Assembly: GCA_027488375.1 (NCBI GenBank)
Contig: JAIYBW010000002.1
Coordinates: 248,001 to 312,000, forward strand
DNA from: Pseudomonadota bacterium
Lineage (GTDB): Bacteria; Bdellovibrionota; Bacteriovoracia; Bacteriovoracales; Bacteriovoracaceae
Length of the DNA: 64,000 nucleotides
Direction of reading: 5' to 3'
The notes under the pieces are model-generated. The model was not told where the DNA came from. It worked only from the letters and a program-made list of their open reading frames with translations, and ran no database searches. The position numbers and the translations under genes are program-made. Shown one piece after another: positions 33,176 through 41,298 of the stretch. Each line of letters starts with the position of its first letter. The stretch's first letter is position 1.

Positions 33176-33897
33176 AATAAATCCTTCTTCATAATCGGAT
33201 AATAAAGAGCTCTTGGTAATCTTCTCAAAAGTCCCATAAAAAGCGCAGGCACAGTTGGAAAATAGAGATGTGTCTTGCGATTGATAATGGCTTTATAGAT
33301 ATCTTCAGCCGCTTGGTCTTGAGTCAAAAGAAAAGGCATCGGGTGAGTATTTTTACTAGTGAAAGTCGTAGCAATAAATCCTGGATGAACACAAGTGACA
33401 CTAATATTTTCATGGTGAAGATCAACCGCAAGTCCCTCACAAAATGTTGAGACAAAAGCTTTACTGGCCCCATAGTAACTCATCCCCGGGAGACCATTGA
33501 GCCCAGAGAGAGAGCTGATGGCCACGAAGTGCCCATGCTTTTGTTTTAAAAAATGTGGCAGGGCCGCACTGAAAGTATGAATAACACCCATCACATTCAC
33601 TTGAGTGACCACTTTTCCTTTTTGAGTATCAGGAATGAGAGTCTTCGGCATATTCATACCAGCATTGGCGATCACAATATCAACACCACCCTGATCAATC
33701 GCAAATTGATCAATGGCATTTTTAAGAGCTGATTCATTGGTCACGTCGGCTTGATAATATGTAAAACCAATTGGAAGGCCCGTAATCTCACTTGGGTCTT
33801 GAAAACCGCACACACCAACTTTTCCACCATTTTTAACAAACATCTGTCCGATTGAGTTTCCAATACCAGTTGTTCCACCTGTAATAAAAATTCTCAT
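33160..33897 (-). CDS. Short-chain dehydrogenase/reductase
   Basis: 245 residues. Cofactor motif TGGTTGIG at the N-terminus, IVIANAGMN (NNAG-type), catalytic Ser in AISSLSG, and Tyr-x-x-x-Lys in YYGASKAF. The C-terminal part (PFLLTQDQAAEDIYKAIINR) is like that of short-chain reductases that act on lipid or keto substrates. It begins 3 nt after the YhaM-like gene and is probably its partner on the same transcript. The substrate is unknown. Confidence 0.92.
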   Translation of the reverse strand: MRIFITGGTTGIGNSIGQMFVKNGGKVGVCGFQDPSEITGLPIGFTYYQADVTNESALKNAIDQFAIDQGGVDIVIANAGMNMPKTLIPDTQKGKVVTQVNVMGVIHTFSAALPHFLKQKHGHFVAISSLSGLNGLPGMSYYGASKAFVSTFCEGLAVDLHHENISVTCVHPGFIATTFTSKNTHPMPFLLTQDQAAEDIYKAIINRKTHLYFPTVPALFMGLLRRLPRALYYPIMKKDLLKLRH

Positions 33898-33900
33898 GAC

Positions 33901-34995
33901 TTAGTCCTCTACTTTTAATCCAGATAGCATTTTGGCCATACTGGTTTTTGGCTCTGGAGCATTTTTTGACTTTGCTGGAGGAGCTACAGGCTTCTCCCGA
34001 TGCTCGTGTTTTTCTTCTTCAATATCTTCAGAAACATATTCCGGATAAAATGGTAGTTCCGCTTTATAAACAATCCGATCTAAATGCTTCACGTAACCGG
34101 ACCAGTGTCCTGTGGCATTATCCGTTTTTTTAATCATCTCCATAGTTCCCATCTTTGAATCCATCATATCAATCAAATGAACCAGGAAGGCCTCAGAGGT
34201 TTGAGGAATTTTAGGAGAGCCATACTCATACTCCCCGTGATGAGCGAGAAGGATATGTTTCAAATGCATCCGCATATGATGGGGGAATCCCTTAATTTTG
34301 TAAGAATAGCGATCCACAATCTCTAGACCCTTCACTAAGTGACCGACGAGTTTTCCTTCCTCAGTGTACTCCACATTTAGGCCATCAGTGAGTTCATAGA
34401 TTTTACATAAATCATGTAAAATACAACCGGCCACCACATAGTTCTCATTAACTTTATAGTGATGAGATAAATTTACAGCAAGGTAGGAGCAAGAAAGAAT
34501 GTGTTCAAGTAATCCAGACTTATAAGCATGATGGATGGACTTACCGGCCTGCCAAGTTTTAAGTCTGCGGGCAATCTCACCATCAGTGATAATACTTCTA
34601 AGTAGATCACGTATATAAACATCAGAAAGTTTATCTACAATAGCGAGGAGATCCTTATACATAGCCTCTGGATTTTTTGCGGCCTTCATCATGAAATCAT
34701 CTTCATTCACTTGAGCGGCATCCACTTTTTGAATACTCGAAATAATAAATTGTTTGCGTCCCTGAAAAAAGTTCACCTTTCCACGGACCTTCACAAAACT
34801 ATTTTTAGTAATCTGTTTTTCTACTTCTTCAGAATAGTTCCACAACCGAGATTCAAGATCTCCAGACGAGTCAGAGAGAATAATATTAAAATATTTGCGC
34901 CCATCTTTACCTTCCATGGTGTTCATGATTTTCACCAAAAACACTGATTCAATTTCTTCTTTTCCCTGTAGATCAGCGATAAAGATCTTAGTCAT
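33901..34995 (-). CDS. YhaM-like 3'-5' exoribonuclease (OB fold plus HD domain)
   Basis: 364 residues from ATG 34995 with AAGGA about 9 nt upstream. An N-terminal OB-fold (about 1-95, VFLVKIMNTMEGKDGRKYF, FVKVRGKVNFFQGRKQF) is followed by an HD domain with H-H-A-Y-K-S-G-L-L-E-H, CILHDLCKIYELTD and LLAHHGEYEYGSPK. This is the domain plan of YhaM/CBF1, which degrade RNA or DNA from the 3' end. The C-terminal tail (about 330-364) is Pro/Lys-rich and ends SMAKMLSGLKVED. Confidence 0.88.
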   Translation of the reverse strand: MTKIFIADLQGKEEIESVFLVKIMNTMEGKDGRKYFNIILSDSSGDLESRLWNYSEEVEKQITKNSFVKVRGKVNFFQGRKQFIISSIQKVDAAQVNEDDFMMKAAKNPEAMYKDLLAIVDKLSDVYIRDLLRSIITDGEIARRLKTWQAGKSIHHAYKSGLLEHILSCSYLAVNLSHHYKVNENYVVAGCILHDLCKIYELTDGLNVEYTEEGKLVGHLVKGLEIVDRYSYKIKGFPHHMRMHLKHILLAHHGEYEYGSPKIPQTSEAFLVHLIDMMDSKMGTMEMIKKTDNATGHWSGYVKHLDRIVYKAELPFYPEYVSEDIEEEKHEHREKPVAPPAKSKNAPEPKTSMAKMLSGLKVED

Positions 34996-35179
34996 ACAAA
35001 ATTTCCTTATGGGGCCCAAGGACCACGAGCGTCAAGTACTTAAAATAAGGATTTAAGCGTACACGGAAATCTGGGAATCCGCTACCCAAAACCCTGCAAC
35101 TGAAGTATCTTCTAAGCGCTTAAAATATCTTCGATTTTTAATCAATTTCCTAAATATAGTTAGTGACATGAGGAGTCTT

Positions 35180-36208
35180 ATGAAAAATGTAAAAATTGGT
35201 ATCAATGGTGTAGGCCGTATTGGAAGAACAATTCTTCGTGCTTATTTTTCTAAAATTGCACAAGGCCAGGATACAAATATTGAAGTTGTTGCGATCAACA
35301 ACCCTGGTGACATCAAGCCTTACATCCACCTCATCAAGCATGACTCTCTTCACGGTAAACTTAAAGGTGAGTTCTCTTTTGATGAAGCCAATCGTGAAAT
35401 TTCATATTTAGGAAGAAAAATTAAATTTTATGATCAAAAGAATCCAGAGGAAATTAACTGGTCGGCCCACGGGACCCAAGTGGTGATTGATGCCACTGGA
35501 GTTTTCAAAGATAAAGAAAAACTTGGTCTCCACATGAGAGGCACAGTAAAGAAAGTCATCATGTGTGCTCCAGGAAAAGATCTTGATGGCACATTTGTTA
35601 TGGGTATCAATGTTGATAAATATGACCCAAGCAAACACCACATTATTTCTAATGCCTCTTGTACAACAAACTGTCTTGCTCCAGTGGTGAAAGTTCTTCA
35701 CGAAAATTTTGGAATCGTGAATGGGCTTATGACAACTGTGCATGCCTACACGTCAGACCAAAATCTTTTAGATAACTCTCACTCAGATCTTCGTCGTGCC
35801 CGTGCAGCAGCCATGAGTATGATTCCAACTTCAACTGGTGCTGCGAAAGCCTTGGGTGAAGTGATTCCAGAAATGCTTGGAAAACTTGACGGTTATGCAG
35901 TCAGAGTTCCAACTCCGGATGTTTCCATGGTAGACCTTACAGTCACTTTAGAGAAGAAAGCTACGAAAGCAGAAATCAATGAAGCCATGAAAAAAGCCTC
36001 TCAAACTCATCTAAAAAATATCCTTGGTTACACTGAAGAAGAGCTTGTTTCAATCGACTTCATGGGGGCCACTGAATCTTCTTATTTTGATTCAAAACTC
36101 ACTAATGTCATTGGCAACACGGCGAAGATTGTCAGCTGGTATGACAATGAAGTTGGGTTCTCAAATCGTGTGATTGATCTTGCTAATTTTATTGGTCAAA
36201 AACTTTAA
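35180..36208 (+). CDS. gap: Glyceraldehyde-3-phosphate dehydrogenase
   Basis: 342 residues from ATG 35180: the AGGAG just in front serves this start, while the ATG at 35168 has none. NAD-binding G-I-N-G-V-G-R-I-G-R, catalytic Cys in SNASCTTNCLAP, and the downstream SWYDNEVGFSNR are all intact. Converts GAP to 1,3-bisphosphoglycerate. First of gap-pgk-tpiA-secG, all on one strand within 3.5 kb. I see no gene in 34996-35179. Confidence 0.98.
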   Translation: MKNVKIGINGVGRIGRTILRAYFSKIAQGQDTNIEVVAINNPGDIKPYIHLIKHDSLHGKLKGEFSFDEANREISYLGRKIKFYDQKNPEEINWSAHGTQVVIDATGVFKDKEKLGLHMRGTVKKVIMCAPGKDLDGTFVMGINVDKYDPSKHHIISNASCTTNCLAPVVKVLHENFGIVNGLMTTVHAYTSDQNLLDNSHSDLRRARAAAMSMIPTSTGAAKALGEVIPEMLGKLDGYAVRVPTPDVSMVDLTVTLEKKATKAEINEAMKKASQTHLKNILGYTEEELVSIDFMGATESSYFDSKLTNVIGNTAKIVSWYDNEVGFSNRVIDLANFIGQKL

Positions 36209-36217
36209 GAGGGATCT

Positions 36218-37405
36218 ATGCAACTCAAATCAATTCAGGATGCTGATTTAAAAGGTAAACGAGTTATTGCTCGTTTTGATTTCAATGTTCCTCTAACAAA
36301 AACAGAGCCTCGAAAAATTTCTGATACCAGCCGCATTGATCAGGCCATTCCTACGATCCGTCTGATCCTTGAAAAAGGAGCATCAAAGCTGGTTATGATT
36401 TCTCATCTTGGTCGACCTGATGGACAAGTCAATCCAAAGTACTCACTTGAACCCGTTGCAGAATATCTCGCAGAGAAACTTGGCTCTGATGTGATTCTTT
36501 CTGAATCAGCTGTCGATAATGGAGTTAAAAATCTTCTTCATCTGCCTGAAACAAAATTGGTGTTACTTGAGAACATACGATTTATCCCTGGTGAAGAAAA
36601 AAATGATATGGAGCTAGCAGAAAAAATTGCTCAATATGGCGATGTTTACATCAATGATGCTTTTGGGGCTGCTCACAGAAAACACTCTTCAACTCATGCG
36701 ATTAATGCTTTTTTCAAAAACCGCGCCTATGCTGGACTTTTGATGAAAAAAGAAATTGATTCATTATCATCTCTTCTAGAAAAACCTGCTAAACCTTTTG
36801 TTGCCGTTATTGGTGGTGCTAAAGTTTCAGACAAAATTAAGACGATCGAAAAAATGATGGTGCTGGTTGATACTCTCCTCATTGGTGGGGCTATGGCCTA
36901 TCCTTTTCTAAAAGCCAAAGGTGCGACTGTTGGAAAATCTCTTTGCTCTGATGAAGACGTTGCATTGGCCAAACAACTTCTGGCCGCTGATAAAGGTGGA
37001 AAAATTCAACTTCCCAAAGATCATGTTGTAGCCGATTCACTTGAAGGCACACCTGCCCCTTGTCCAGGTGTAAGTATTCCTGAAGGTCAAATGGGATTAG
37101 ATATTGGTCCTCTTACGATTGAAGCCTACGGGGCCCATATTAAAACGGCGAAAACGATTTTTTGGAATGGACCGATGGGACTTTTTGAAAATAAAAATTT
37201 TGCCAAGGGAACCATGTCCATGGCGCATACAATTGCTGCCACGAAAGCATTCTCTGTCGTGGGTGGCGGTGATTCAGTCGCTGCTGTTCAAGAGTCTGGT
37301 GAGGCAGATAAGTTCTCTCATGTTTCAACAGGTGGTGGGGCAAGTTTGGAATACATTGAAAAAGGTGAATTACCAGGTGTTCAGGCCCTTAAGATGGGAG
37401 TTTAA
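36218..37405 (+). CDS. pgk: Phosphoglycerate kinase
   Basis: 395 residues, normal length. N-terminal RFDFNVPLTKT, the 3-PGA-binding SHLGRPDG, NDAFGAAHRKHSS, VIGGAKVSDKI, and the nucleotide-binding C-domain SVVGGGDSVAAV and STGGGASLEY. Makes ATP from 1,3-bisphosphoglycerate. Nine nt after gap; 2 nt before tpiA. Confidence 0.98.
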   Translation: MQLKSIQDADLKGKRVIARFDFNVPLTKTEPRKISDTSRIDQAIPTIRLILEKGASKLVMISHLGRPDGQVNPKYSLEPVAEYLAEKLGSDVILSESAVDNGVKNLLHLPETKLVLLENIRFIPGEEKNDMELAEKIAQYGDVYINDAFGAAHRKHSSTHAINAFFKNRAYAGLLMKKEIDSLSSLLEKPAKPFVAVIGGAKVSDKIKTIEKMMVLVDTLLIGGAMAYPFLKAKGATVGKSLCSDEDVALAKQLLAADKGGKIQLPKDHVVADSLEGTPAPCPGVSIPEGQMGLDIGPLTIEAYGAHIKTAKTIFWNGPMGLFENKNFAKGTMSMAHTIAATKAFSVVGGGDSVAAVQESGEADKFSHVSTGGGASLEYIEKGELPGVQALKMGV

Positions 37406-37407
37406 GA

Positions 37408-38136
37408 ATGAAAAAACTTTTAGTCGCCAACTGGAAAATGAATAAGAATGGAAAAGAATGCTTAGAATTTATTGATTCTTTTAAAGCAAAATTTTCTGCT
37501 AAACGTGATGCTTGGATTGCACCTCAATCCGTCTTCGTGAAACTTGTCATCAATTCAGGAGTTCCAGCAGGACTCCAGAATTGCTCTGAATTCATTCATG
37601 GTGCATATACAGGCGAAGTGTCTGCTCGCACCTTTAAAGAGATGGACGGACACTTTGTGATCCTCGGTCATTCTGAGCGCCGCCAATATTTCCAGGAAAC
37701 CTCTAAAAATCTAAATGCTAAAGTTAAAACGGCCTTGAAAGAAGGACTTGTTGTTATTTACTGCATTGGTGAGACTCTTGCTGAAAGAGAATCAAACCAG
37801 ACTCTCTCAATCATTGGAGACCAAATTCACCAAGGCCTCAACGACTTAAGCGAAGCTCATGCCGAAAACTTAGTTCTTGCTTATGAGCCAGTGTGGGCCA
37901 TTGGAACTGGTAAAACAGCGACTCCGGCCCAGGCCCAAGAAGTTCATGCCTTTATAAGAGCTGAGATGGCCAAAAAATTTCCAAGTTTTGGTGATAAAGT
38001 CCGCATCCTTTATGGGGGAAGCGTGAAGCCAGATAACGTTGAGGAATTACTGGCCCAAAAAGACATTGATGGCGGTCTTGTTGGGGGTGCTAGTTTGAAG
38101 GCTTCAGATTTTCTTGCACTGTGCGGTGATAAATAA
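37408..38136 (+). CDS. tpiA: Triosephosphate isomerase
   Basis: 242 residues. Active-site residues are present: Lys in NWKMNK, His in HSERR, Glu in AYEPVWAIGTGKTA, and the phosphate-binding YGGSVKPDN and GGLVGGASL. Interconverts DHAP and GAP. It is 2 nt after pgk, which suggests translational coupling. Confidence 0.98.
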   Translation: MKKLLVANWKMNKNGKECLEFIDSFKAKFSAKRDAWIAPQSVFVKLVINSGVPAGLQNCSEFIHGAYTGEVSARTFKEMDGHFVILGHSERRQYFQETSKNLNAKVKTALKEGLVVIYCIGETLAERESNQTLSIIGDQIHQGLNDLSEAHAENLVLAYEPVWAIGTGKTATPAQAQEVHAFIRAEMAKKFPSFGDKVRILYGGSVKPDNVEELLAQKDIDGGLVGGASLKASDFLALCGDK

Positions 38137-38204
38137 TCATTTTTTGTTGTTAAGGACTTCGAATTCTTGCTAAATATATAGGACTTATTTTTGGAGATAT
38201 TTAA

Positions 38205-38624
38205 ATGGTTACAATGCTTATTGCTCTACACGTTATTATTTGTGTTCTTTTAGTTGTGACAGTTCTACTTCAGTTCGGAAAAGGAGCTGAGATGGGTGCT
38301 GTGATGGGAAGTGGTGCTTCTCAAGCTGTGTTCTCTAGCTCAGCGAAAGGAAACTTTCTTACTAAAACAACAACAATTCTTGCTATTGGTTTTATGGTGA
38401 ATTCAATTGTTCTAACAACAATTAAGTCTCGTGAAGCAAAACGTTCACTTTTTGATAATGAAGCGCCTGTTGCAGCTCCCCTCAACTCAGATGTTGAAGC
38501 TCTAGATGCAAAAAAAGTTGAAACAGTTCCGGCGAATGGTGAAGCGACTCCAGCTCCTGCTCAAGCTGCAAAAAATGAAGTAGCTCCTGCGACTCAAGCA
38601 GCACCAGTAGAACAAAAGAAATAA
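38205..38624 (+). CDS. secG: SecG preprotein translocase subunit
   Basis: 139 residues: two transmembrane helices (about 4-22 and 53-72) flanking the conserved cytoplasmic loop QFGKGAEMGAVMGSGASQAVFS. The C-terminal 60 residues are Ala/Pro/Glu-rich and probably disordered (ATPAPAQAAKNEVAPATQAA), longer than in E. coli. Part of SecYEG. Sits behind tpiA, an arrangement seen in many bacteria, and ends at a strong terminator. Confidence 0.93.
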   Translation: MVTMLIALHVIICVLLVVTVLLQFGKGAEMGAVMGSGASQAVFSSSAKGNFLTKTTTILAIGFMVNSIVLTTIKSREAKRSLFDNEAPVAAPLNSDVEALDAKKVETVPANGEATPAPAQAAKNEVAPATQAAPVEQKK

Positions 38625-38656
38625 GATTTTTCTTAAATTTTAATAGAATTGAAATT

Positions 38657-38684
38657 AAAAAAGGACGGCTTGCCGTCCTTTTTT
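38657..38684. terminator. Bidirectional rho-independent terminator
   Basis: AAAAAAGGACGGC (38657-38669) pairs with GCCGTCCTTTTTT (38672-38684). It has A-run and T-run on either side, so it can end secG and the convergent HD-GYP gene, whose stop codon overlaps its last bases. Confidence 0.92.
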
Positions 38685-39831
38685 AATTCTTATTTTTCTT
38701 TGAATTTTGTCCATCTACCACTTTAATTTTTCCAAAATCCAATTCTTTCTCAAAATTTTTAATTTCTTCTAAGGGTAGCTTGGCATAAGGTAAGGTCGGA
38801 TCAAAACTATCAGAAAGTCTCAGATCTCTTGCTGAATCGGCCCGAACATAGCGAACATGCTGATCAAAGACATCAAAAATATCTGGATCAAGTTTTATAC
38901 TTCGAAACTTTCTCATGGTGTTCATGGCATCTGAAATTTGCAAAATTTCGTTGTAGGCCCTTTTCGTTGTGATGGCATCGAAGAAGTCAGCAATAGTGCA
39001 GACTCTTGCGAGGAGATGAATCTCCTCTCTTCCCTTTAGCTTTGCTGGGTAACCTGTTCCATCAAAATTTTCATGATGTTCATGAACCACTCGGGCAACA
39101 ATTTTCAAGTCAATTTCCGGATCAACTTCACAGTGTCCATTAATGAGGAGATCTAGTCCAAAATCCGGGTGTTTTTTAATTTCCTCGTACTCCTCTTTTG
39201 ACAAGGATCCAGGGTTATTGAGAATCTGAGTAGGAATTTTTATTTTACCCAGGTCATGAAGTAAACCACCAAGACCTGCATGAACTAATTCTCGACGTGT
39301 AGCTCTGGGATTTAGTGTCTTATAAATAGTGATACAATACATGGAAACATTAATTGAGTGATCATAAGTATAAAAATCATGAAAGCTTAAATTTCCGATG
39401 AGCTTTCTTAAACTATCAATTGAATTTTCTTCGAGCACATCAACCATGGCATAAACCACTTCTTTACAGCCTTCAATGCTTTGGGAGAGATAATCCGTAG
39501 AAAAATCTTTATTATTTTCAAAAATATTTTGCAAATAATCGAGGGCAGCATTCTTAATAACAGTCGTTTTTTTCACCTGATCGGCATCAGACTTAACTAG
39601 AAATCTCAAATAGAGTTTTCTTTGTTCTTCTGGAATATAGAGTTGAAAATATTTTTGCCTAAAATTTTCAAGATCCTCTTTATGGAGGATCCCCCCGGCC
39701 GGAAAAATACGCACAAACTTTTCTTTATCTTTCAGGCTTGAAGAGTTTACATAAAGATCATGAGCTAAGGGCGACTCCAATTGAATCAGGTCGTGCCTGA
39801 CAGAAAAATAACTCCGTTTATCTTCACTCAT
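38683..39831 (-). CDS. HD-GYP domain protein (c-di-GMP phosphodiesterase)
   Basis: 382 residues. The N-terminal 90 residues form an unassigned sensory-type domain (DUF3391-like in position). The HD-GYP domain (about 140-330) has its HD pair at His192-Asp193 (LLHDLGKIKIP), HHENFDGTGYP with His252-His253 and the GYP at 260-262, and ARVCTIADFFDAITTKRAY. All metal ligands are present, so it is probably active and lowers c-di-GMP. Its C-terminal tail ends in a Lys/Asn-rich stretch. Confidence 0.93.
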   Translation of the reverse strand: MSEDKRSYFSVRHDLIQLESPLAHDLYVNSSSLKDKEKFVRIFPAGGILHKEDLENFRQKYFQLYIPEEQRKLYLRFLVKSDADQVKKTTVIKNAALDYLQNIFENNKDFSTDYLSQSIEGCKEVVYAMVDVLEENSIDSLRKLIGNLSFHDFYTYDHSINVSMYCITIYKTLNPRATRRELVHAGLGGLLHDLGKIKIPTQILNNPGSLSKEEYEEIKKHPDFGLDLLINGHCEVDPEIDLKIVARVVHEHHENFDGTGYPAKLKGREEIHLLARVCTIADFFDAITTKRAYNEILQISDAMNTMRKFRSIKLDPDIFDVFDQHVRYVRADSARDLRLSDSFDPTLPYAKLPLEEIKNFEKELDFGKIKVVDGQNSKKNKN

Positions 39832-39881
39832 GAAAAAATTGTACCATGGACTTATAGGAATGCGATAAGTAGCTAAAATGG

Positions 39882-39911
39882 TAAAAAAAAACCGCCTCTA
39901 GAGGCGGTTTT
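39882..39911 (-). terminator. Rho-independent terminator of ssb
   Basis: A perfect 24-bp palindrome (AAAACCGCCTC/GAGGCGGTTTT, 39888-39911) with a run of T on the minus strand (complement of 39883-39891). Confidence 0.92.
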
Positions 39912-39937
39912 GGGATGAATTAATTTTATCTTAATAA

Positions 39938-40387
39938 CTAGAACGGAATATCATCAGCTGCAAAATGAGCATCATTTGAAATCTGATAATCTTGATTCAT
40001 ATTCTCAGTAGCAGGAGTTTGGTTGTAAGACTTATCAACATTAGTGTTGTTCGTTGCTGTTGCTCCACCAATAAATTGAACAGTGTTCGCCAAAATTTCA
40101 GTTGTATAACGTTTAGAACCATCTTTATCGTCCCAAGAACGAGTTTGAAGACGACCCTCAACGAAAGCCTGACGACCTTTTGCTAAGTATTGATTACAAA
40201 GTTCTGCAAGTTTTCCCCAAACGACAATTCTATGCCATTCAGTTTTCTCTTGTTTTTGACCTTGTTTATCAGTCCAAGACTCAGTTGTGGCCATTGAAAA
40301 ATTGCACACAGGTGCACCACCCGGAGTGTATTTCAACTCTGGATCTTGTCCAAGACGGCCCAATAAAATAACTTTGTTTACGCTCAT
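39938..40387 (-). CDS. ssb: Single-stranded DNA-binding protein
   Basis: 149 residues. The OB fold (about 1-110) reads [59 protein letters not shown] Gln/Asn-rich linker leads to the acidic C-terminal tip DDIPF that recruits partner proteins. Ribosome site AAGGAG. Monocistronic, between its own leader (40388-40577, no other gene seen) and terminator. Confidence 0.98.
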   Translation of the reverse strand: MSVNKVILLGRLGQDPELKYTPGGAPVCNFSMATTESWTDKQGQKQEKTEWHRIVVWGKLAELCNQYLAKGRQAFVEGRLQTRSWDDKDGSKRYTTEILANTVQFIGGATATNNTNVDKSYNQTPATENMNQDYQISNDAHFAADDIPF

Positions 40388-40577
40388 AAATGCTCCTTCG
40401 CATGGGAGATACAGGAAATAGTTATGTACTCTATTCCACCTTCATACCTCAGGTTTAAATTTTAAGAAAAGAAAATTTTCTTTCCTTTACTGACCTTTTC
40501 AGTATGAAAAATTTGAACCAACTCTAAGGATTGTTAAGCGTTTGATTTTTTTATAAAACTAATGCACAGAGAAAAGA

Positions 40578-40991
40578 CTATGAGCGGATTTCAGGAAAAT
40601 TTTCATGGTAATTTTTTGCACGAGTGAGCACCGGACTCTCTGGATTTTGTTTAAGGAACTCTTCAACTTTTTGTCGGGCGAGCTTGATGTCTTTTTTATA
40701 CCAGGTGGGATCAAAGCCACAATAAGGACATTTTAAATCTTTTCGATAAAGTGATTTATGAGTCGCTTCAAAAATGGCCCATATAAGAGGAAGAGCAAAG
40801 ATTGCTTTAAACTCAAACCAAGAATAGGTCGTAGCTATCAAGACGAAACCAAGAGTAAGAATTTGCAAATAATGACGTTTTTGAAGTCGACGTGAATATC
40901 TTATAACCCTTGGTGAGCGACAAAGAGCGCAGAAGCACTCGAGCTTATTTTTCTTCTTTTTTTCTAAAACTTGATAGGAAGTATAGGCCAT
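40578..40991 (-). CDS. Hypothetical membrane protein with two zinc-ribbon half-sites
   Basis: 137 residues. An N-terminal C-F-C-A-L-C and a later C-P-Y-C-G look like the two knuckles of a zinc ribbon, separated by one or two transmembrane helices (about 43-78). A basic stretch (RVIRYSRRLQKRH) precedes the helices, and the C-terminus is a helix with Glu/Lys. No family recognised. Clear AAGGAG 8-9 nt before ATG. Confidence 0.65.
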   Translation of the reverse strand: MAYTSYQVLEKKKKNKLECFCALCRSPRVIRYSRRLQKRHYLQILTLGFVLIATTYSWFEFKAIFALPLIWAIFEATHKSLYRKDLKCPYCGFDPTWYKKDIKLARQKVEEFLKQNPESPVLTRAKNYHENFPEIRS

Positions 40992-41268
40992 GTCAGCTCT
41001 CCTTCATTCATTAGATCATAGTTTCCCATACCCTCAGACTGAGCAAGATTTTCCCTTTTGAGTTTTGGACGCGCCTCTAGGCATCCCGCGATGCCTAGGG
41101 TGGTGAAATTTTTGAAAGGAAAATACAAGGTGGGTTGCTAGGAGAGGATTACCGAATTCTTCTGACGTACAGCTACCAAAGATCGGTACCCTTTGGATGG
41201 CTTTACACCTCGCAAATGCCGTACCAAAATAAGGTGACGTAATATTCATCACTTTTAACTGACTAAAA
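40992..41268. other. Structured non-coding stretch, no gene supported
   Basis: This 277-bp region is richer in G+C than its surroundings. It contains a 9-bp perfect inverted repeat CTAGGCATC-CCGC-GATGCCTAG (41077-41098) without a T-run. Around 41163-41227 it can fold further (CCAAAG/CTTTGG stem, flanking GTAC/GTAC). It lies ahead of both the TadG-like gene and the leftward membrane-protein gene. A leader RNA or regulatory RNA is possible; I cannot name a class. Confidence 0.4.
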
Positions 41269-41298
41269 ATGGCGCCAGTGGCAAAACGCAACCACCTC

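Noticed and set aside
41081..41227. c-di-GMP-I (GEMM) riboswitch on the minus strand
   Set aside because: Some pieces match, but the GCAAACC and GACGCAAAGCC cores are absent; kept only as a structured region.
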